A DNA stretch of 64,000 nucleotides from Yamadazyma tenuis (GCF_029203305.1 NC_089461.1:2480001-2544000), one strand, 5' to 3'. Numbered from the stretch's first letter, positions 10,301-19,841 are shown. Notes: generated from the sequence alone by a model not told the origin. A program made the numbers and translations.

Positions 10301-10820
10301 GTACGAAGAAGGAATCTTTCGATTGAGTGGATCTGCTTCAACTATTCGACAGTTGAAAGAAGCGTTCAACAAGAAGTTTGACCTTGACTTGTTCGAAAAT
10401 GAATTGAAACCCGACATGCACACGGTTTCAGGATTGTTGAAGACGTACTTGCGGGAGTTACCATCACCCATCGTATCTGACAAAGGATATAGTGATTTGA
10501 GAAACATTGTGATGAACAACGGCAACACCGCTGCCACGTCGTTGAAATTCAAAGACTACTTCAACAATCTCAACAACCTCGACCGAGTGTACTACGACAC
10601 CAGTTACATTGTGTTGAAGTTTCTTAAGGAGATCATCAATAACAAAGACTCAAACAAGATGAACTTGAGGAATGTGTGCATTGTGTTTGTTCCCACCCTT
10701 AACATCTCACTAGATGTGATGAGCTTGCTCTTGATTGACTTCAATTGCATTTTCGAGGACGGGGATCCTATCCCTGATAACCAAAGAGAAGTGTTGGATT
10801 TGAATATCCCTAGCTTCTAG
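7341..10820 (+). CDS. BEM3: Bem3-type Rho GTPase-activating protein (PX-PH-RhoGAP)
   Basis: GTPase-activating protein for Cdc42, acting at polarity sites on membranes. 1159 residues (1128 in S. cerevisiae Bem3). A short N-terminal coiled coil (DKEYIERLLFEIKELKSTL) precedes a long Ser/Pro-rich linker. A PX-like domain lies near residues 580-676, a PH domain near 686-793 and the RhoGAP domain near 963-1153. The arginine finger sits in GIFRLSGSAS near residue 993. Position 293 holds nearby proline-rich segments that may bind SH3 domains (inference). The final codons and the 3' flank have a degenerate copy at 14766-14937. Confidence 0.93.
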   Translation: MDEVTPSHPNFDRSKLSDKEYIERLLFEIKELKSTLVRKDQLIQSLQGNGDSISDEPKKPESDIPQRSARRKIKESSADEQKLEPAEQMEVVPVSNSQSHSLAEENHLQKDVSMTSIQSDLSMGNISTSTSLDHPSGDARTLDGEIHSNRSSIYSDEGAKGISNVSEVTDETTPVFANDSTINDPVENSAIEDSALESEVSEVSEAQLEHRSLEEQDASGHLRPSKSSDPQNSANTSGIFQHKNHSASSFQSYRSRIKLPPTLQQQAQVKAALHQPGPGQSLTPTELSPNLAPLSQQQNVHHLPESQAFTYSPSLQQSPLVEPPRIPLPESPSKAAKNNVLLSGKSLPHSKTFKDLNIQTLKVTVPSPNREGNALRSPAVLNYQQPTNATNTLFPPGPHQFGQPIDALTRVDYPKPAGEEYKEIPRTPEAFYNSRALDEAEFNQGNLPEDTTSNMSSPVVPYSQYSQVSPATGYSYRGGLDYESESIRTPITTDFTSHDSIYNIRSASGSNRNLQAKNGGLNVMISNNSSYLVNRTMVNEDDGALFIKPEEFQTIALTVISTISNGNTQVQASTSLKRLDDIFITIAVNDRSTGKEMWRIKKSLNQLIAFDNEIRPTVEYFGLPVLPDKSLFFSTTPNKIDVRISGLQNYFNTLFVMPHIPHLILFRICKYLSLDFVNPLDEFKSGSRKEGYLVRKYKGLGTSWKVRWCQVDGPVLELYDQPGGSLLEQINLKHCQIGRQSNDSVAEDKGYRHAFLIMESHKSSKLSNSFPKHFFCAENDYERDEWVNALIDMSLVVDSNSTSTANSIKDDIAGYNVNFQTPRNYGSDYQDEPDYTNKTKSPVPSNVSYQTMDSLEKEKPTDKKGKKRSIFPFRTKGSNPNSSTSQLFDASNLVDSDLSNAIASSPNANSSFTSNSSHQNGTSATVVEDSSIQLYLDKMGLDEQVNKLIFGRELVQAYEISHHNFLGREVPSIIYRCIEFLLKTGAVYEEGIFRLSGSASTIRQLKEAFNKKFDLDLFENELKPDMHTVSGLLKTYLRELPSPIVSDKGYSDLRNIVMNNGNTAATSLKFKDYFNNLNNLDRVYYDTSYIVLKFLKEIINNKDSNKMNLRNVCIVFVPTLNISLDVMSLLLIDFNCIFEDGDPIPDNQREVLDLNIPSF

Positions 10821-10930
10821 TTTCAATTCTGTATTGTATTATAGTTTGTTAAATGCATAGCATTTTCTGAGACAAAGCGCTCTTGCCCATTGTGTACATA
10901 TCTTTGTGCCCTTGTCCGTACCCCCTGGCC

Positions 10931-11018
10931 CATCGAGAGAACCATTACAAAAATTGGTCAGGAAGAGTTCGATATGTTCAGTGTGCTGTGATTCATTCAG
11001 GACCAGAACTTCAAAGAC
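10931..11018 (+). pseudogene. Degenerate fragment of the SAP1/YTA6-type gene
   Basis: About 88 bp that align without large gaps to 15261-15349, inside the intact AAA ATPase gene (around its codons 97-126). Matching landmarks include a GAGAAC/GAGAAA start, ATTACAAAAATTGGTCAGGAAGAG versus the intact ATCACAAAAATGGGCCAGGAAGAG (compared by eye), and CAGGACCAGAACTTCAAAG versus CGGGACCAGAACGTCAAGC. Identity is roughly 70-75% by eye. It is not open as a protein (an in-frame TGA appears in the aligned stretch), so it is a relic. Confidence 0.8.
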
Positions 11019-11739
11019 CTCGTGTCGAAGGGTATGTCATTTAACGTCACTATACTTAAACTTGCTTTTAGTTCACTTTTAAAAAGGTTTTAGTTTAATT
11101 GATGCAATATGCAACCTTGTATACCGAGAGAGTACAAAAGCACAAGTAAAATTGTAGGTCATTGGGGACTAGTCTTCACGGAACACAACATTCATAATAA
11201 TCAATAGGTTCTCCAACAATAACAGTAAGTGGTGGGTTTCCAGGACAAGTGCTATTATGCAATCTGAACGTCGTCCGGAAAAGGAGCTGCGTATAAACCA
11301 AACCATACAAACTTTATTTTTTTCGTAAGATAACGTTTATTTAATTTTTTCCAAATTTCACCGAAAATAAGGATATTCAATGGACGTTTGGAATCAGAAT
11401 TGAACAGTTAAGGATTTCATTAGAACAGCAATAATCAAAAAGCTATTGTTCGCTTATTATAATTGAGATAGCCCGGACGCCTTCGCTGTTGCAGAACAAA
11501 GGAGCTTTTTCATCTATATGCATGCAGCGGATTTAAAAAAAAGTCTGCGGGTCCATTATTTTTCTCCTTCACACACCGTTCACCACAAATCCGGTGCCAA
11601 TGCAGTATCTAGAGGCCAACTGTTATCAAAATAATGTAGTTTTCACACTCAAACTGCACTTTAGTTTTTATTGGGAAATCCATCTTCATGGGCGGAGGGA
11701 ATACAGTTTTTTCGCGTTTGCAACCAGTTTTTGTAATCT

Positions 11740-11745
11740 TATAAA
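11740..11745 (+). promoter_or_regulatory. TATA box of the HYR/IFF gene
   Basis: TATAAA within CTTATAAAGGGG, 60 bp before the ATG. A canonical TATA fits a regulated surface-protein gene. Confidence 0.55.
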
Positions 11746-11804
11746 GGGGTTTCATAACCCTTTTTTTTCGTAATTTCCAGCAGATTTCAGGGTAGAGGTT
11801 GTAT

Positions 11805-14402
11805 ATGTTTTCTAAAGCTTTAAAACGATTGCTAGCCCTTGCCTACCTGTACTTGGTAGCTAATGCTTTGGATATCACTTCCAATACAATAGACAGGGGA
11901 GATTCTTCAATACTCCGGGATGATGTCCAAAACGTTCACATTTACCGAGGTGTTTACTATTCCGTCATTGATTATAGCTTGGATGGGACATATTTTTCGG
12001 GAACATTCACCAATGAAGGTGGTTTTTACGTCACTTCTGACACTGACTCGATTACCTTGAATAGCAACTTTGATTATGTCACTGTTCTTTCAAACAGTGG
12101 AGAATGGGCTTTTAATTCCATCGAGTCTGCCACCACTCCAAATTTTACTGTGAATGCTTCCGTATCGTTTAGCAATACCAACACAGGTACCATGTGGTTC
12201 GGAGCTGATGGAATTGGTGTTCCAATTATGGAAGTATCCAGTACTTCGTGGGAGAATGACGGTTTAATGGTTTTCTCGTTGACCACTAGGTCTACAGGCA
12301 ATGTCCTTTTGGGGTCGGCTCTGAGTGGAACTCAAACCATCACCAATGACGGTACCATTTGTTTGATTAACCAAGTTTATAACCAAACAACGAAGCTCCA
12401 AGGTTCTGGTTGTATTGATATTGGTGAAGATTCTTCCGTCTTCTTGTTTGGATCCTCACTGACTTATGTTGACGTAGATCAAACATTTTACTTGAGTGCC
12501 TCAGATTCCTCTCTTCGTGCCGTTGCGCAAACGACTGCTCACACCTATAAAGTTGCTGGATTTGGGGGTGGAAATCATATAGGTCTTACCACTCGTATCT
12601 ACAGTCACACTTATTCCAATGGTGTATTGACATTGAATGGGGGTTCCTTTATTCCCTCAAAAAATGTTCACTTCAATATTGGTACAGGTTATGATTCAAG
12701 TCTTTTTGTGTATGACACATATTTGTTCGGTAATCCTCTGTTAACATATTCAGGCAATGCCGTTTATTATAACGGTCCGATCCCAGCTGGTTCCACAAGT
12801 ACAGATTCTTGTAAGGTATGTTTAGAAATGCTAGTGGCTCCAGGTGAATCAAGTAGTGTCAGTTCTAGTGAGGCATCCAGTTCTAGTGAAGTATTAAGTT
12901 CTAGTGAAGTTTCAAGTTCTAGTGAAGTATCAAGTTCTAGTGAAGCATCCAGTTCTAGTGAGGCATCCAGTTCTAGTGAAGTTTCAAGTTCTAGTGAAGT
13001 ATCAAGTTCTAGTGAAGCATCCAGTTCTAGTGAGGCATCCAGTTCTAGTGAAGTATCAAGTTCTAGTGAAGCATCCAGTTCTAGTGAAGTATCAAGTTCT
13101 AGTGAAGTATCTAGTTCTAGTGAGGCATCCAGTTCTAGTGAAGTATCCAGTTCTAGTGAAGTATCATCTAGTGAGGTATCCAGTTCTAGTGAAGTATCAA
13201 GTTCTAGTGAAGTATCTAGTTCTAGTGAAGTATCAAGTTCTAGTGAGGCATCCAGTTCTAGTGAAGTATCAAGTTATAGTGAAGCATCCAGTTCTAGTGA
13301 AGTATCAAGTTCTAGTGAAGTATCAAGTTCTAGTGAAGCATCCAGTTCTAGTGAGGTATCCAGTTCTAGTGAAGTATCAAGTTCTAGTGAAGTATCAAGT
13401 TCTAGTGAGGCATCCAGTTCTAGTGAGGTATCCAGTTCTAGTGAAGTATCAAGTTCTAGTGAAGTATCAAGTTCTAGTGAGGCATCCAGTTCTAGTAAAG
13501 TATCCAGTTCTAGTGAGGCATCTAGTTCTAGTGAGGCATCCAGTTCTAGTGAGGCATCTTCGTCCAGCCAAACATCTTCTTCCAGCGAAACATCTTCTTC
13601 CAGCAAAGCCAGCTCTTCCGAGGCATCTAGTTCTTCAAGTTACTTATCTTCCTGTCCTGAATGCACCGAGTACACCATTGGTTTCACGAGCACTGAATCA
13701 AATGGTGCTGTAATTACAGGAGAAGTTGATGTCATCGTTTCTCTCGACCCTGAAGGTAACATTATAACCGAATCTTCAATTCTTAACGAAGCCACTGTTT
13801 CTACCATCTGTGTTAAAGATTGTATAACAGTTACCAACTCACAAGCTGTTACCGTGACTGAGGCTTGTCCAGTATGTTCCCATTACCAGACTACAGTGGT
13901 CACTGAAATTGACAGCGTTACTGTAACAATTCCTTGTGATGTGGAAGTTACGACAAACACGGCTGGGGAAACTGTTACCTTCACCCATACCTTGGGAGAA
14001 TGTGACGTGTGCAAGGGATACCTGACGACGATTGTAACAGAAATCGACAGTGTGACTGTAACGGTTCCCTGCGCAGTTAGCGTCACTAAAAACTCTGCTG
14101 GTAAAGTTTATACTACCATCATTGACACTATTACTATTGGTGGAAGTGATGGTGAAAGTGCTGGTGGAAGTATTGGCACGGTTGCTGGTGAAATCGTTGC
14201 TGCTACCAGCAGAGAAAGCATTGCCGCTACCAGCAGAGAAAGCATCGCCGCTACCGGTGCCGCCACAGAAACCATTGCTGCTGAAACTGTGTCGGCTACC
14301 CCAGTCGTCCCCAGTGCTGGATCCAGTAACTCTGGAGCTTCTAGCATCTCAAAATCATGGATAATGGTTGTTCTTGGATTGTTTTCATTTATCTTAATTT
14401 GA
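11805..14402 (+). CDS. HYR/IFF-family GPI-anchored cell-wall protein
   Basis: 865 residues from the ATG at 11805. A signal peptide (MFSKALKRLLALAY..YLVANA) is followed by a domain of about 310 residues (roughly 22-335) with LRDDVQNVHIYRGVYYSVID, LNSNFDYVTVLSNSGEW, INDGTICLINQ-like and GSGCIDIGEDSS segments. This matches the hyphally regulated cell-wall protein domain of Candida Hyr1/Iff proteins. A Ser-rich tandem repeat follows, then a Cys-containing region with two related blocks (CPVCSHYQTTVVTEIDSVTV and CDVCKGYLTTIVTEIDSVTV), and a hydrophobic tail typical of GPI addition (SWIMVVLGLFSFILI). Family members are surface adhesion or virulence-related proteins. The gene lies between relics of its neighbours, so it is probably a later arrival. 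Confidence 0.9.
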   Translation: MFSKALKRLLALAYLYLVANALDITSNTIDRGDSSILRDDVQNVHIYRGVYYSVIDYSLDGTYFSGTFTNEGGFYVTSDTDSITLNSNFDYVTVLSNSGEWAFNSIESATTPNFTVNASVSFSNTNTGTMWFGADGIGVPIMEVSSTSWENDGLMVFSLTTRSTGNVLLGSALSGTQTITNDGTICLINQVYNQTTKLQGSGCIDIGEDSSVFLFGSSLTYVDVDQTFYLSASDSSLRAVAQTTAHTYKVAGFGGGNHIGLTTRIYSHTYSNGVLTLNGGSFIPSKNVHFNIGTGYDSSLFVYDTYLFGNPLLTYSGNAVYYNGPIPAGSTSTDSCKVCLEMLVAPGESSSVSSSEASSSSEVLSSSEVSSSSEVSSSSEASSSSEASSSSEVSSSSEVSSSSEASSSSEASSSSEVSSSSEASSSSEVSSSSEVSSSSEASSSSEVSSSSEVSSSEVSSSSEVSSSSEVSSSSEVSSSSEASSSSEVSSYSEASSSSEVSSSSEVSSSSEASSSSEVSSSSEVSSSSEVSSSSEASSSSEVSSSSEVSSSSEVSSSSEASSSSKVSSSSEASSSSEASSSSEASSSSQTSSSSETSSSSKASSSEASSSSSYLSSCPECTEYTIGFTSTESNGAVITGEVDVIVSLDPEGNIITESSILNEATVSTICVKDCITVTNSQAVTVTEACPVCSHYQTTVVTEIDSVTVTIPCDVEVTTNTAGETVTFTHTLGECDVCKGYLTTIVTEIDSVTVTVPCAVSVTKNSAGKVYTTIIDTITIGGSDGESAGGSIGTVAGEIVAATSRESIAATSRESIAATGAATETIAAETVSATPVVPSAGSSNSGASSISKSWIMVVLGLFSFILI
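12855..13560 (+). repeat. 18-bp coding tandem repeat (SSSSEV / SSSSEA)
   Basis: Roughly 40 copies of an 18-bp unit such as AGTTCTAGTGAAGTATCA, encoding SSSSE plus V or A. Exceptions are a copy shortened by 6 bp near 13167 (in frame) and one Ser-to-Tyr change near 13273. Serine is coded by AGT and TCx, never by CTG. It forms the stalk that lifts the N-terminal domain from the wall; copy number is expected to vary between strains. Confidence 0.92.
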
Positions 14403-14972
14403 GTCCTTTTATGACACTGATTTTCTCTTCATTCCAGCCAATGTTGCTGCTGATCAAAATATTCAATTTCTATAACAAGAACCTCAATTTTCTAGCTTAG
14501 CCATCTAAATCCAAGGCAATTATGTATTTTCATTCTGTATCAGCAAATTTCGATATTGCGCACAATTGTATTTAGACGGTGAGGCGCTTGAAATGAGCAG
14601 AAAATACGTCGCCAACTTCAATAGGCCTAGTTGCGGCCTATACTCAGCCAATGTTCAAGAGCTTGTAATTATCGAGGTTTGCACTGCAAGCTCCTTCCTC
14701 AAGGGTCATCTCTAAGGTTGAAGAGCTGCCATTTGTCAGGTGCCAATGGAATGTATAACACACAAAGACATTGTATGTTTCCACCCTCTCACCAAAAGTG
14801 ATGAGCTTGCTCTTGGGCAATTGCATTTTCGAGGACCAGAAAAGTATCCAGCTTCTAGTCTCAAAACATAGTTTATTAAAGGCATAGCATTTTCGCAGAC
14901 AAAGCACTCTAGCCCATTGTGTACATATGTTTGTCCTTTTGTTTACTTACAATTGTCCCTGATCCTTTTACT
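14403..14972. other. HYR-SAP1 intergenic region
   Basis: 570 bp. The first 360 bp are AT-rich 3' flank with no coding potential. 14766-14937 is a degenerate copy of the BEM3 3' end plus 3' flank (listed separately). The SAP1 promoter must lie in or just after it. Confidence 0.6.
14766..14937 (+). pseudogene. Degenerate copy of BEM3 3' end and downstream flank
   Basis: Aligns to BEM3 10677-10820 and its 3' flank up to about 10913. Exact blocks include GTGATGAGCTTGCTCTTG, AATTGCATTTTCGAGGAC and AGCTTCTAG (the BEM3 stop). Then come ATAGTTT.TTAAA.GCATAGCATTTTC and CCCATTGTGTACATAT. Internal deletions remove part of the coding segment. It sits directly before SAP1, where an ancestral BEM3-SAP1 junction would be. 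Confidence 0.88.
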
Positions 14973-17276
14973 ATGTCTGTGTACACTGATTTGCATCTCA
15001 CCTCCTGCAAATTTCATACAGCCTTACGCGCTAAAAAAGATGATAAGAAAAACCCCGGTGAGCAAGTGACATATTCTACACCCATGTTTCAACGGAAAAG
15101 ACCGCCGCAGCTAACGGTGCAAGAGGAGCTCAGGCAGACATACGCCGACTGCTGTAACCTCAGCATCAAGAACTTGACCCTAGAAGAAGATAATCGGGTG
15201 GAAGATGCTTTAAAAGGCTGGAAATCACTACATACGTCACTTTTGTTCAAGCTCGAACTATTCGAGAAAAGCATCACAAAAATGGGCCAGGAAGAGCTCG
15301 ATGTGTTCAATGAGTTGCGTTCCATCCGGGACCAGAACGTCAAGCATCTTATCCGTGTACAATTGAGAATGGACGAATTAAATAGGAGACAACTCAAATC
15401 TGCTTCCACCACCTCCGTGGCCAGTTCTACCTCCGGTAAATCCAACATGACGGTTCCATCGTTGCGCCTGGGGTCGGGAGGTATGAGAAACCTAAGCAAT
15501 GGCAACGTGCAAAAAAAGAAGATGCTCAAGTCGTTGAGACAGCAACCTCAGCAGAGCTCATTAAAGTCAAAGCATAACCAGCATCAAGCCAACACGGCCG
15601 CCAATGTGTCGTGGCAGAAGCCTTCTATAACCGTGGTGGACACCGGGGACGACGACGAAGCGTTTGACGACTTTGACCAGGACCTCGCGGTGGGGTGGGA
15701 CAAAATCAGCGACGAAGACGCCCACACGCCGCCGAATTTAATCGACTTGGACGGTGACTACTTCCAGCTCAGCCATTCAATGGAGAATTTGAGCCTCAAG
15801 CCCAAATCTCGCCATTCCAGCATGAGCAGCAACTCGAATTCATCTCCCAACAACTCGATCATGAACTTGCAACCGTTACGACCAGAGAAGCCCCAGAGCA
15901 AAAGCACACCAGATATACGTCCCCATGGCAATGGAGATGTCCCCAGTGGCGCCGGCTCCAAAACATCGACCAAGTCTCAAGTCCCAGCATCTTCAGAAAA
16001 GAAGTATATCTACAATAAGCCCAAGCCGATGAACATTAGTCGGCTTATGAAGAAGCCTCAAACCCCCCTGACGTCATCTACATCACCGAAGAAGGCCGCT
16101 ACTAGTACCAAACCAAAGGCAACAGCCCCTGCTAGATTGGGGCCTGCCCCAATAAAGAAGTCGAATATTACTTACAACTACGTTTCTTCCTCAAAGAAGA
16201 GCACTCGGGCCGAGTCACCAACGCCCACGTCTACACCGGTGCCTGCAAAAAAGCAAGCCAGTGATGAGTCGAGTGAGTCGGATGAAAATGAGGACTTTGA
16301 CATGCGAGATCTCCTAAACCCAAAGGTGCAGAATAAGGTGATTGAGCTGGTCAGAGGTATCGATGTGGATGCAGCCAAGCTGATTCTTAACGACATTGTG
16401 GTGCACGGAGACGAAGTGTACTGGGAAGACATTGTCGGGTTGGACAACGCAAAGAACTCGTTGAAAGAAGCAGTGGTGTATCCGTTTTTGCGGCCGGATT
16501 TGTTCAAGGGCTTGAGAGAACCTACTCGAGGTATGCTACTTTTTGGGCCTCCTGGGACCGGTAAAACGATGTTGGCACGGGCGGTGGCCACTGAGAGTAA
16601 GTCAACATTCTTCTCCATCACCGCCTCGTCCATTACGTCCAAGTACTTGGGAGAAAGTGAAAAATTGGTCAGGGCGTTGTTTGTTCTCGCCAAAAGATTA
16701 TCACCATCTATTGTGTTTATCGACGAAATCGACTCGTTGCTTGGGTCCAGAAACGAAGGAGAGCTCGAGTCCACCCGCCGAATCAAAAACGAGTTTTTGA
16801 TCCAATGGAGTGAATTGAGCAGTTCCACCACCAAGGAGGACGATGCCAATGAGCTCAAACATCAGGTTTTGATCCTCGGGGCCACCAACATGCCGTGGTC
16901 AATTGACGAGGCAGCACGAAGAAGGTTCGTCAAGAGACAGTACATCCCGTTACCCGAAGATGAAACTCGGGCGAATCAAGTGAAAAGGCTTCTCAAGTAC
17001 CAAAAACACACTCTCGAAGACGCAGATTTTCAAGAGATTATTAAATTGACCGCTCAATTTAGCGGAAGCGACATCACAGCTTTATGCAAGGATAGTGCGA
17101 TGGGGCCTTTACGGTCGCTTGGAGAATTGCTCTTGCTGACACCTACCGAGGAGATCCGACCCATGAACATGGATGACTTTCGCAACAGCTTAAAGTTTAT
17201 AAAGCCAAGTGTTCTGTACGAGAGTCTAAGTAAATATGAAGATTGGGCTAAGAAGTTTGGATCTCTGGGAGTATGA
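14973..17276 (+). CDS. SAP1: Sap1/Yta6-type AAA ATPase (meiotic clade)
   Basis: 767 residues from the ATG at 14973 ([12 protein letters not shown]); the frame is open further upstream only through a GTG codon. The N-terminal part is charged with Ser/Pro-rich linkers. A single AAA domain occupies about residues 485-700, with Walker A GPPGTGKT (near 524), Walker [15 protein letters not shown] (near 583), sensor-1 ILGATNMPW and arginine-finger region [10 protein letters not shown]. It belongs to the fidgetin/spastin/katanin/Vps4 clade. S. cerevisiae has two such genes, SAP1 and YTA6, and I cannot tell which is the closer ortholog. The exact role is poorly known: Yta6 is cortical and Sap1 interacts with the Sin1 transcription factor. 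Confidence 0.85.
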   Translation: MSVYTDLHLTSCKFHTALRAKKDDKKNPGEQVTYSTPMFQRKRPPQLTVQEELRQTYADCCNLSIKNLTLEEDNRVEDALKGWKSLHTSLLFKLELFEKSITKMGQEELDVFNELRSIRDQNVKHLIRVQLRMDELNRRQLKSASTTSVASSTSGKSNMTVPSLRLGSGGMRNLSNGNVQKKKMLKSLRQQPQQSSLKSKHNQHQANTAANVSWQKPSITVVDTGDDDEAFDDFDQDLAVGWDKISDEDAHTPPNLIDLDGDYFQLSHSMENLSLKPKSRHSSMSSNSNSSPNNSIMNLQPLRPEKPQSKSTPDIRPHGNGDVPSGAGSKTSTKSQVPASSEKKYIYNKPKPMNISRLMKKPQTPLTSSTSPKKAATSTKPKATAPARLGPAPIKKSNITYNYVSSSKKSTRAESPTPTSTPVPAKKQASDESSESDENEDFDMRDLLNPKVQNKVIELVRGIDVDAAKLILNDIVVHGDEVYWEDIVGLDNAKNSLKEAVVYPFLRPDLFKGLREPTRGMLLFGPPGTGKTMLARAVATESKSTFFSITASSITSKYLGESEKLVRALFVLAKRLSPSIVFIDEIDSLLGSRNEGELESTRRIKNEFLIQWSELSSSTTKEDDANELKHQVLILGATNMPWSIDEAARRRFVKRQYIPLPEDETRANQVKRLLKYQKHTLEDADFQEIIKLTAQFSGSDITALCKDSAMGPLRSLGELLLLTPTEEIRPMNMDDFRNSLKFIKPSVLYESLSKYEDWAKKFGSLGV

Positions 17277-18427
17277 AGGGAAAATAAAATACAGTCTAAG
17301 GCGAAAATAAAAAGAATAAAAAAAGTCAAAATGACCATTTGTTACAAAATAGGCGATAAAAGGCTAACCAAAATAGAAAGGCAAAAAACTTGACGAAAAA
17401 TATGAATAAACTGCTACTAAACTAAGCAGGGAGATCCGGACTCTCAGAAAATAATTGAAAGTTAACGTCAATCACACAAAAAAGAATTCTCAAAGTTCAG
17501 GGAGGCCTAAAGACCGGTTCTAGACCAATGATGATAACAATGCATAAGCAGACACAAATAGGTTAAATTCGTTACAATTCGAAATGTCAATATTAAAATT
17601 ACCCGCAATAGTAATATAATAGGAAGAATATCAATATACAATCACAAATTTTCAGGGTAAAGATGAAAACATACCGATGGAATTTACGAAATCAAATGTG
17701 AAACGGTGGGTACTTGAGATATGTTGGGTAAACCCGGACACAAAAGATGGGAGCGCCGCATCAATGATCTGCAGCATGCATACACAGAGAGCCGGCTATT
17801 TACGCAAGGGTTAAGTAATGGTTTATATGCCGTCCTGTTACCAGGTATAACAAAATAACAATAAACAGGTCATTTCTAAAATAATTGGTTGCATATACGC
17901 GGGGAGGCCATCATGCACATGTTGCCGATGCGGGAGATTTCGATATTAGCCACCTATTGTGATAGCGATTGTTAACCTTTTATCAGCGTTTGGAACGACA
18001 ATGCAAACGGCATTTTTTGGTAGCATCAATTTCAACAATAGAGCATTATGATTTAATAATGGATAAGCAACCGTCTTTAAACATCGACAATTAATAGAAC
18101 AAGACGCAAGTCATTGTGTGCGCCAATATTTGTTTTAAGATTTATTTTTATTTCGGTAATAGTAGACCGCTTGGAGAACAGAACCCCTTAAACGAGTTTT
18201 AGTTCAAGAATGAGTTCTCCCCCTATTGTCTGTTTCAGCCCGGCATTATCAATGTGTGGTGAAGTTTATTCTTTGGGCTATCACCGGCTCTATCGATTGA
18301 TAATTTCTGTTTTTGCCATTTGACATTACAGTACCTTTAAGAGAGTTTATTTTTTTTTTAATTATTTCTCGCCTTAAATATATAAAGGAATCGATGCTCC
18401 CCTGGTTTTTTTATTTGACTTCCAACC
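17277..18427. promoter_or_regulatory. Long intergenic region upstream of the SANT-domain gene
   Basis: 1151 bp without coding potential, AT-rich with poly-A/T tracts. TATAAA at 18381-18386 lies 42 bp before the downstream ATG. The length is unusual for this compact chromosome and typical of highly regulated genes. Confidence 0.6.
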
Positions 18428-19090
18428 ATGAGTGTATTTCCTCAACTGCAATATCCTTTCGGATACCAGTACCCCATATACTACAGCTACAGCCAGGTGC
18501 CCCAGCCACCAGCAGTAGGTCAATTAAACCAATTTCCTCCTCAGGGCCAGATAATACCACAATCAGGCTTCTATGGCCAAGTACCCACGGCAGGTGCTGG
18601 TGGACCTGTGGCCCCCCACTACCTTGCCAATGGGTCTGGATCGCCTGGTGCTGGCTCGCCAGGCACGTTGCATCTCCCGTTCTACTATTATAATAATATC
18701 AACGAAAAGAAGTCCAAGCTGTCAACCACCTGGACAGCTAAAGAAGACAAACTTTTGAGAGAGTTGAAAGAGAACCAGAAGTTGGGATGGCGTGATATCC
18801 TGACATTTTTCAATGACAGGACACCCAATGCATGCCAATTCAGATGGAGAAGAATCATACTGTCTATCAGCAAGACTACTGAGAGCGAAGGCCCCGCGAA
18901 CTCTGCTACTATTTCCACGGCCACCTCCGCAATCGTCTCGACCAAAATGGCCAAGTCCCGGTCGTCATCTATCAGCAGCATGTCATCACTACACTCACGT
19001 ACATCGTCGGTCTCATCCATCCAGGCAGGATCCACATCACCCAAGATTAATAAGAAATCCCATCATTCAATTAACTATATTTTGAACTGA
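18428..19090 (+). CDS. Small SANT/Myb-domain protein, Dot6/Tod6-like
   Basis: 220 residues. A Tyr/Pro/Gln/Gly-rich N-terminal region (about 1-95) precedes one SANT/Myb repeat at about 100-150. The repeat has the three spaced aromatics of the fold in TTWTAKEDKLLRELKENQ, LGWRDI.TFFNDRTPNA and CQFRWRRI. The signature RTPNACQFRWRR is, from memory, shared with the Dot6/Tod6 repressors that bind PAC elements of ribosome-biogenesis genes. The Ser-rich C-terminal tail (RSSSISSMSSLHSRTSSVSS) looks phosphorylatable. The protein is much shorter than Dot6 or Tod6. Codon 125 (18800-18802) is CTG, at a position usually Ser or Ala in this fold. Orthology is uncertain. Confidence 0.72.
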   Translation: MSVFPQLQYPFGYQYPIYYSYSQVPQPPAVGQLNQFPPQGQIIPQSGFYGQVPTAGAGGPVAPHYLANGSGSPGAGSPGTLHLPFYYYNNINEKKSKLSTTWTAKEDKLLRELKENQKLGWRDILTFFNDRTPNACQFRWRRIILSISKTTESEGPANSATISTATSAIVSTKMAKSRSSSISSMSSLHSRTSSVSSIQAGSTSPKINKKSHHSINYILN

Positions 19091-19825
19091 GTGGGCGGGG
19101 TTATTTCAAATCAATTATCTAACGGCATTGTATAATAGCACTGGGATCCAAGCTATTGTTGGGATTTTCATTAAGCAAGGGGTTATTTTTTTTTCAGTTC
19201 AATATTTGGGGCGGCAGAGGGTCCGTTCCGTGTGTAGTGTGTCAAATTTTTTTTGCATAATGGGGTTATGTACGATATTTTATTATATATAAATTAACGT
19301 ATCGCATTGGAATTCAATGTATTATCTTCGTCTATATATTTATTTAATTTTTAATTTTATTTTAGGTTGAACCCTCACTTGTCGCAACCTTAATTAACCA
19401 AGGTTATTTCTAGCGAATATAACAAGAATGTGCCTTGCTATTGTGAGGGCTTTGATAAAATCAAATTCACTACTGTTGTCATCCCTAGTCAACCATCACC
19501 AATTGGGGCTAATTGATGAAACCCAACATTTTTAGCTGCATGGCAGGGGTCAACAATAAACGATCATGCTGGGTAGCCCTACGACAGAATTATTATTGAA
19601 AGCGGGCTCACGCTAGATTCGCGGGGGTATATACAGGTAACTGGCTCTGCGTCTATTTTATCTCAACTAAGAAATAATCGAGGCATATTTGGGAGCGATG
19701 ATCAGATTGTCGACTGCAGTAGAATCACCCCCTTTTCAGGAGGGAATGCTGAACCGGTGAAGATCCTCCCTTAACAAGTCTCGTATTTCTCGATGGAATG
19801 AACATCTGTATAAATCCAACAGACT

Positions 19826-19841
19826 CTGATCCATACACCCA
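19826..19841 (+). promoter_or_regulatory. Recurring motif CTGATCCATACACCCA
   Basis: One copy of a 16-bp element found again upstream of NMO, CYB5 and XYL2. It resembles the yeast Rap1 site (core ACCCATACA). Here no gene starts nearby. Confidence 0.5.

Larger units (their letters stand above)
10821..11804. other. BEM3-HYR intergenic region
   Basis: 984 bp. The first 200 bp hold the BEM3 3' flank and a degenerate piece of SAP1 (listed separately). From about 11040 onward it is AT-rich promoter-like DNA of the adhesin gene, with poly-T runs and TATAAA at 11740-11745. No other coding potential seen. Confidence 0.6.

Noticed and set aside
12904..13713. Long open frames in other frames over the Ser-rich repeat (also 13274-13606 on the minus strand)
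   Set aside because: They are by-products of the 18-bp repeat, whose length is a multiple of three; composition is monotonous and the HYR/IFF frame is the real one.
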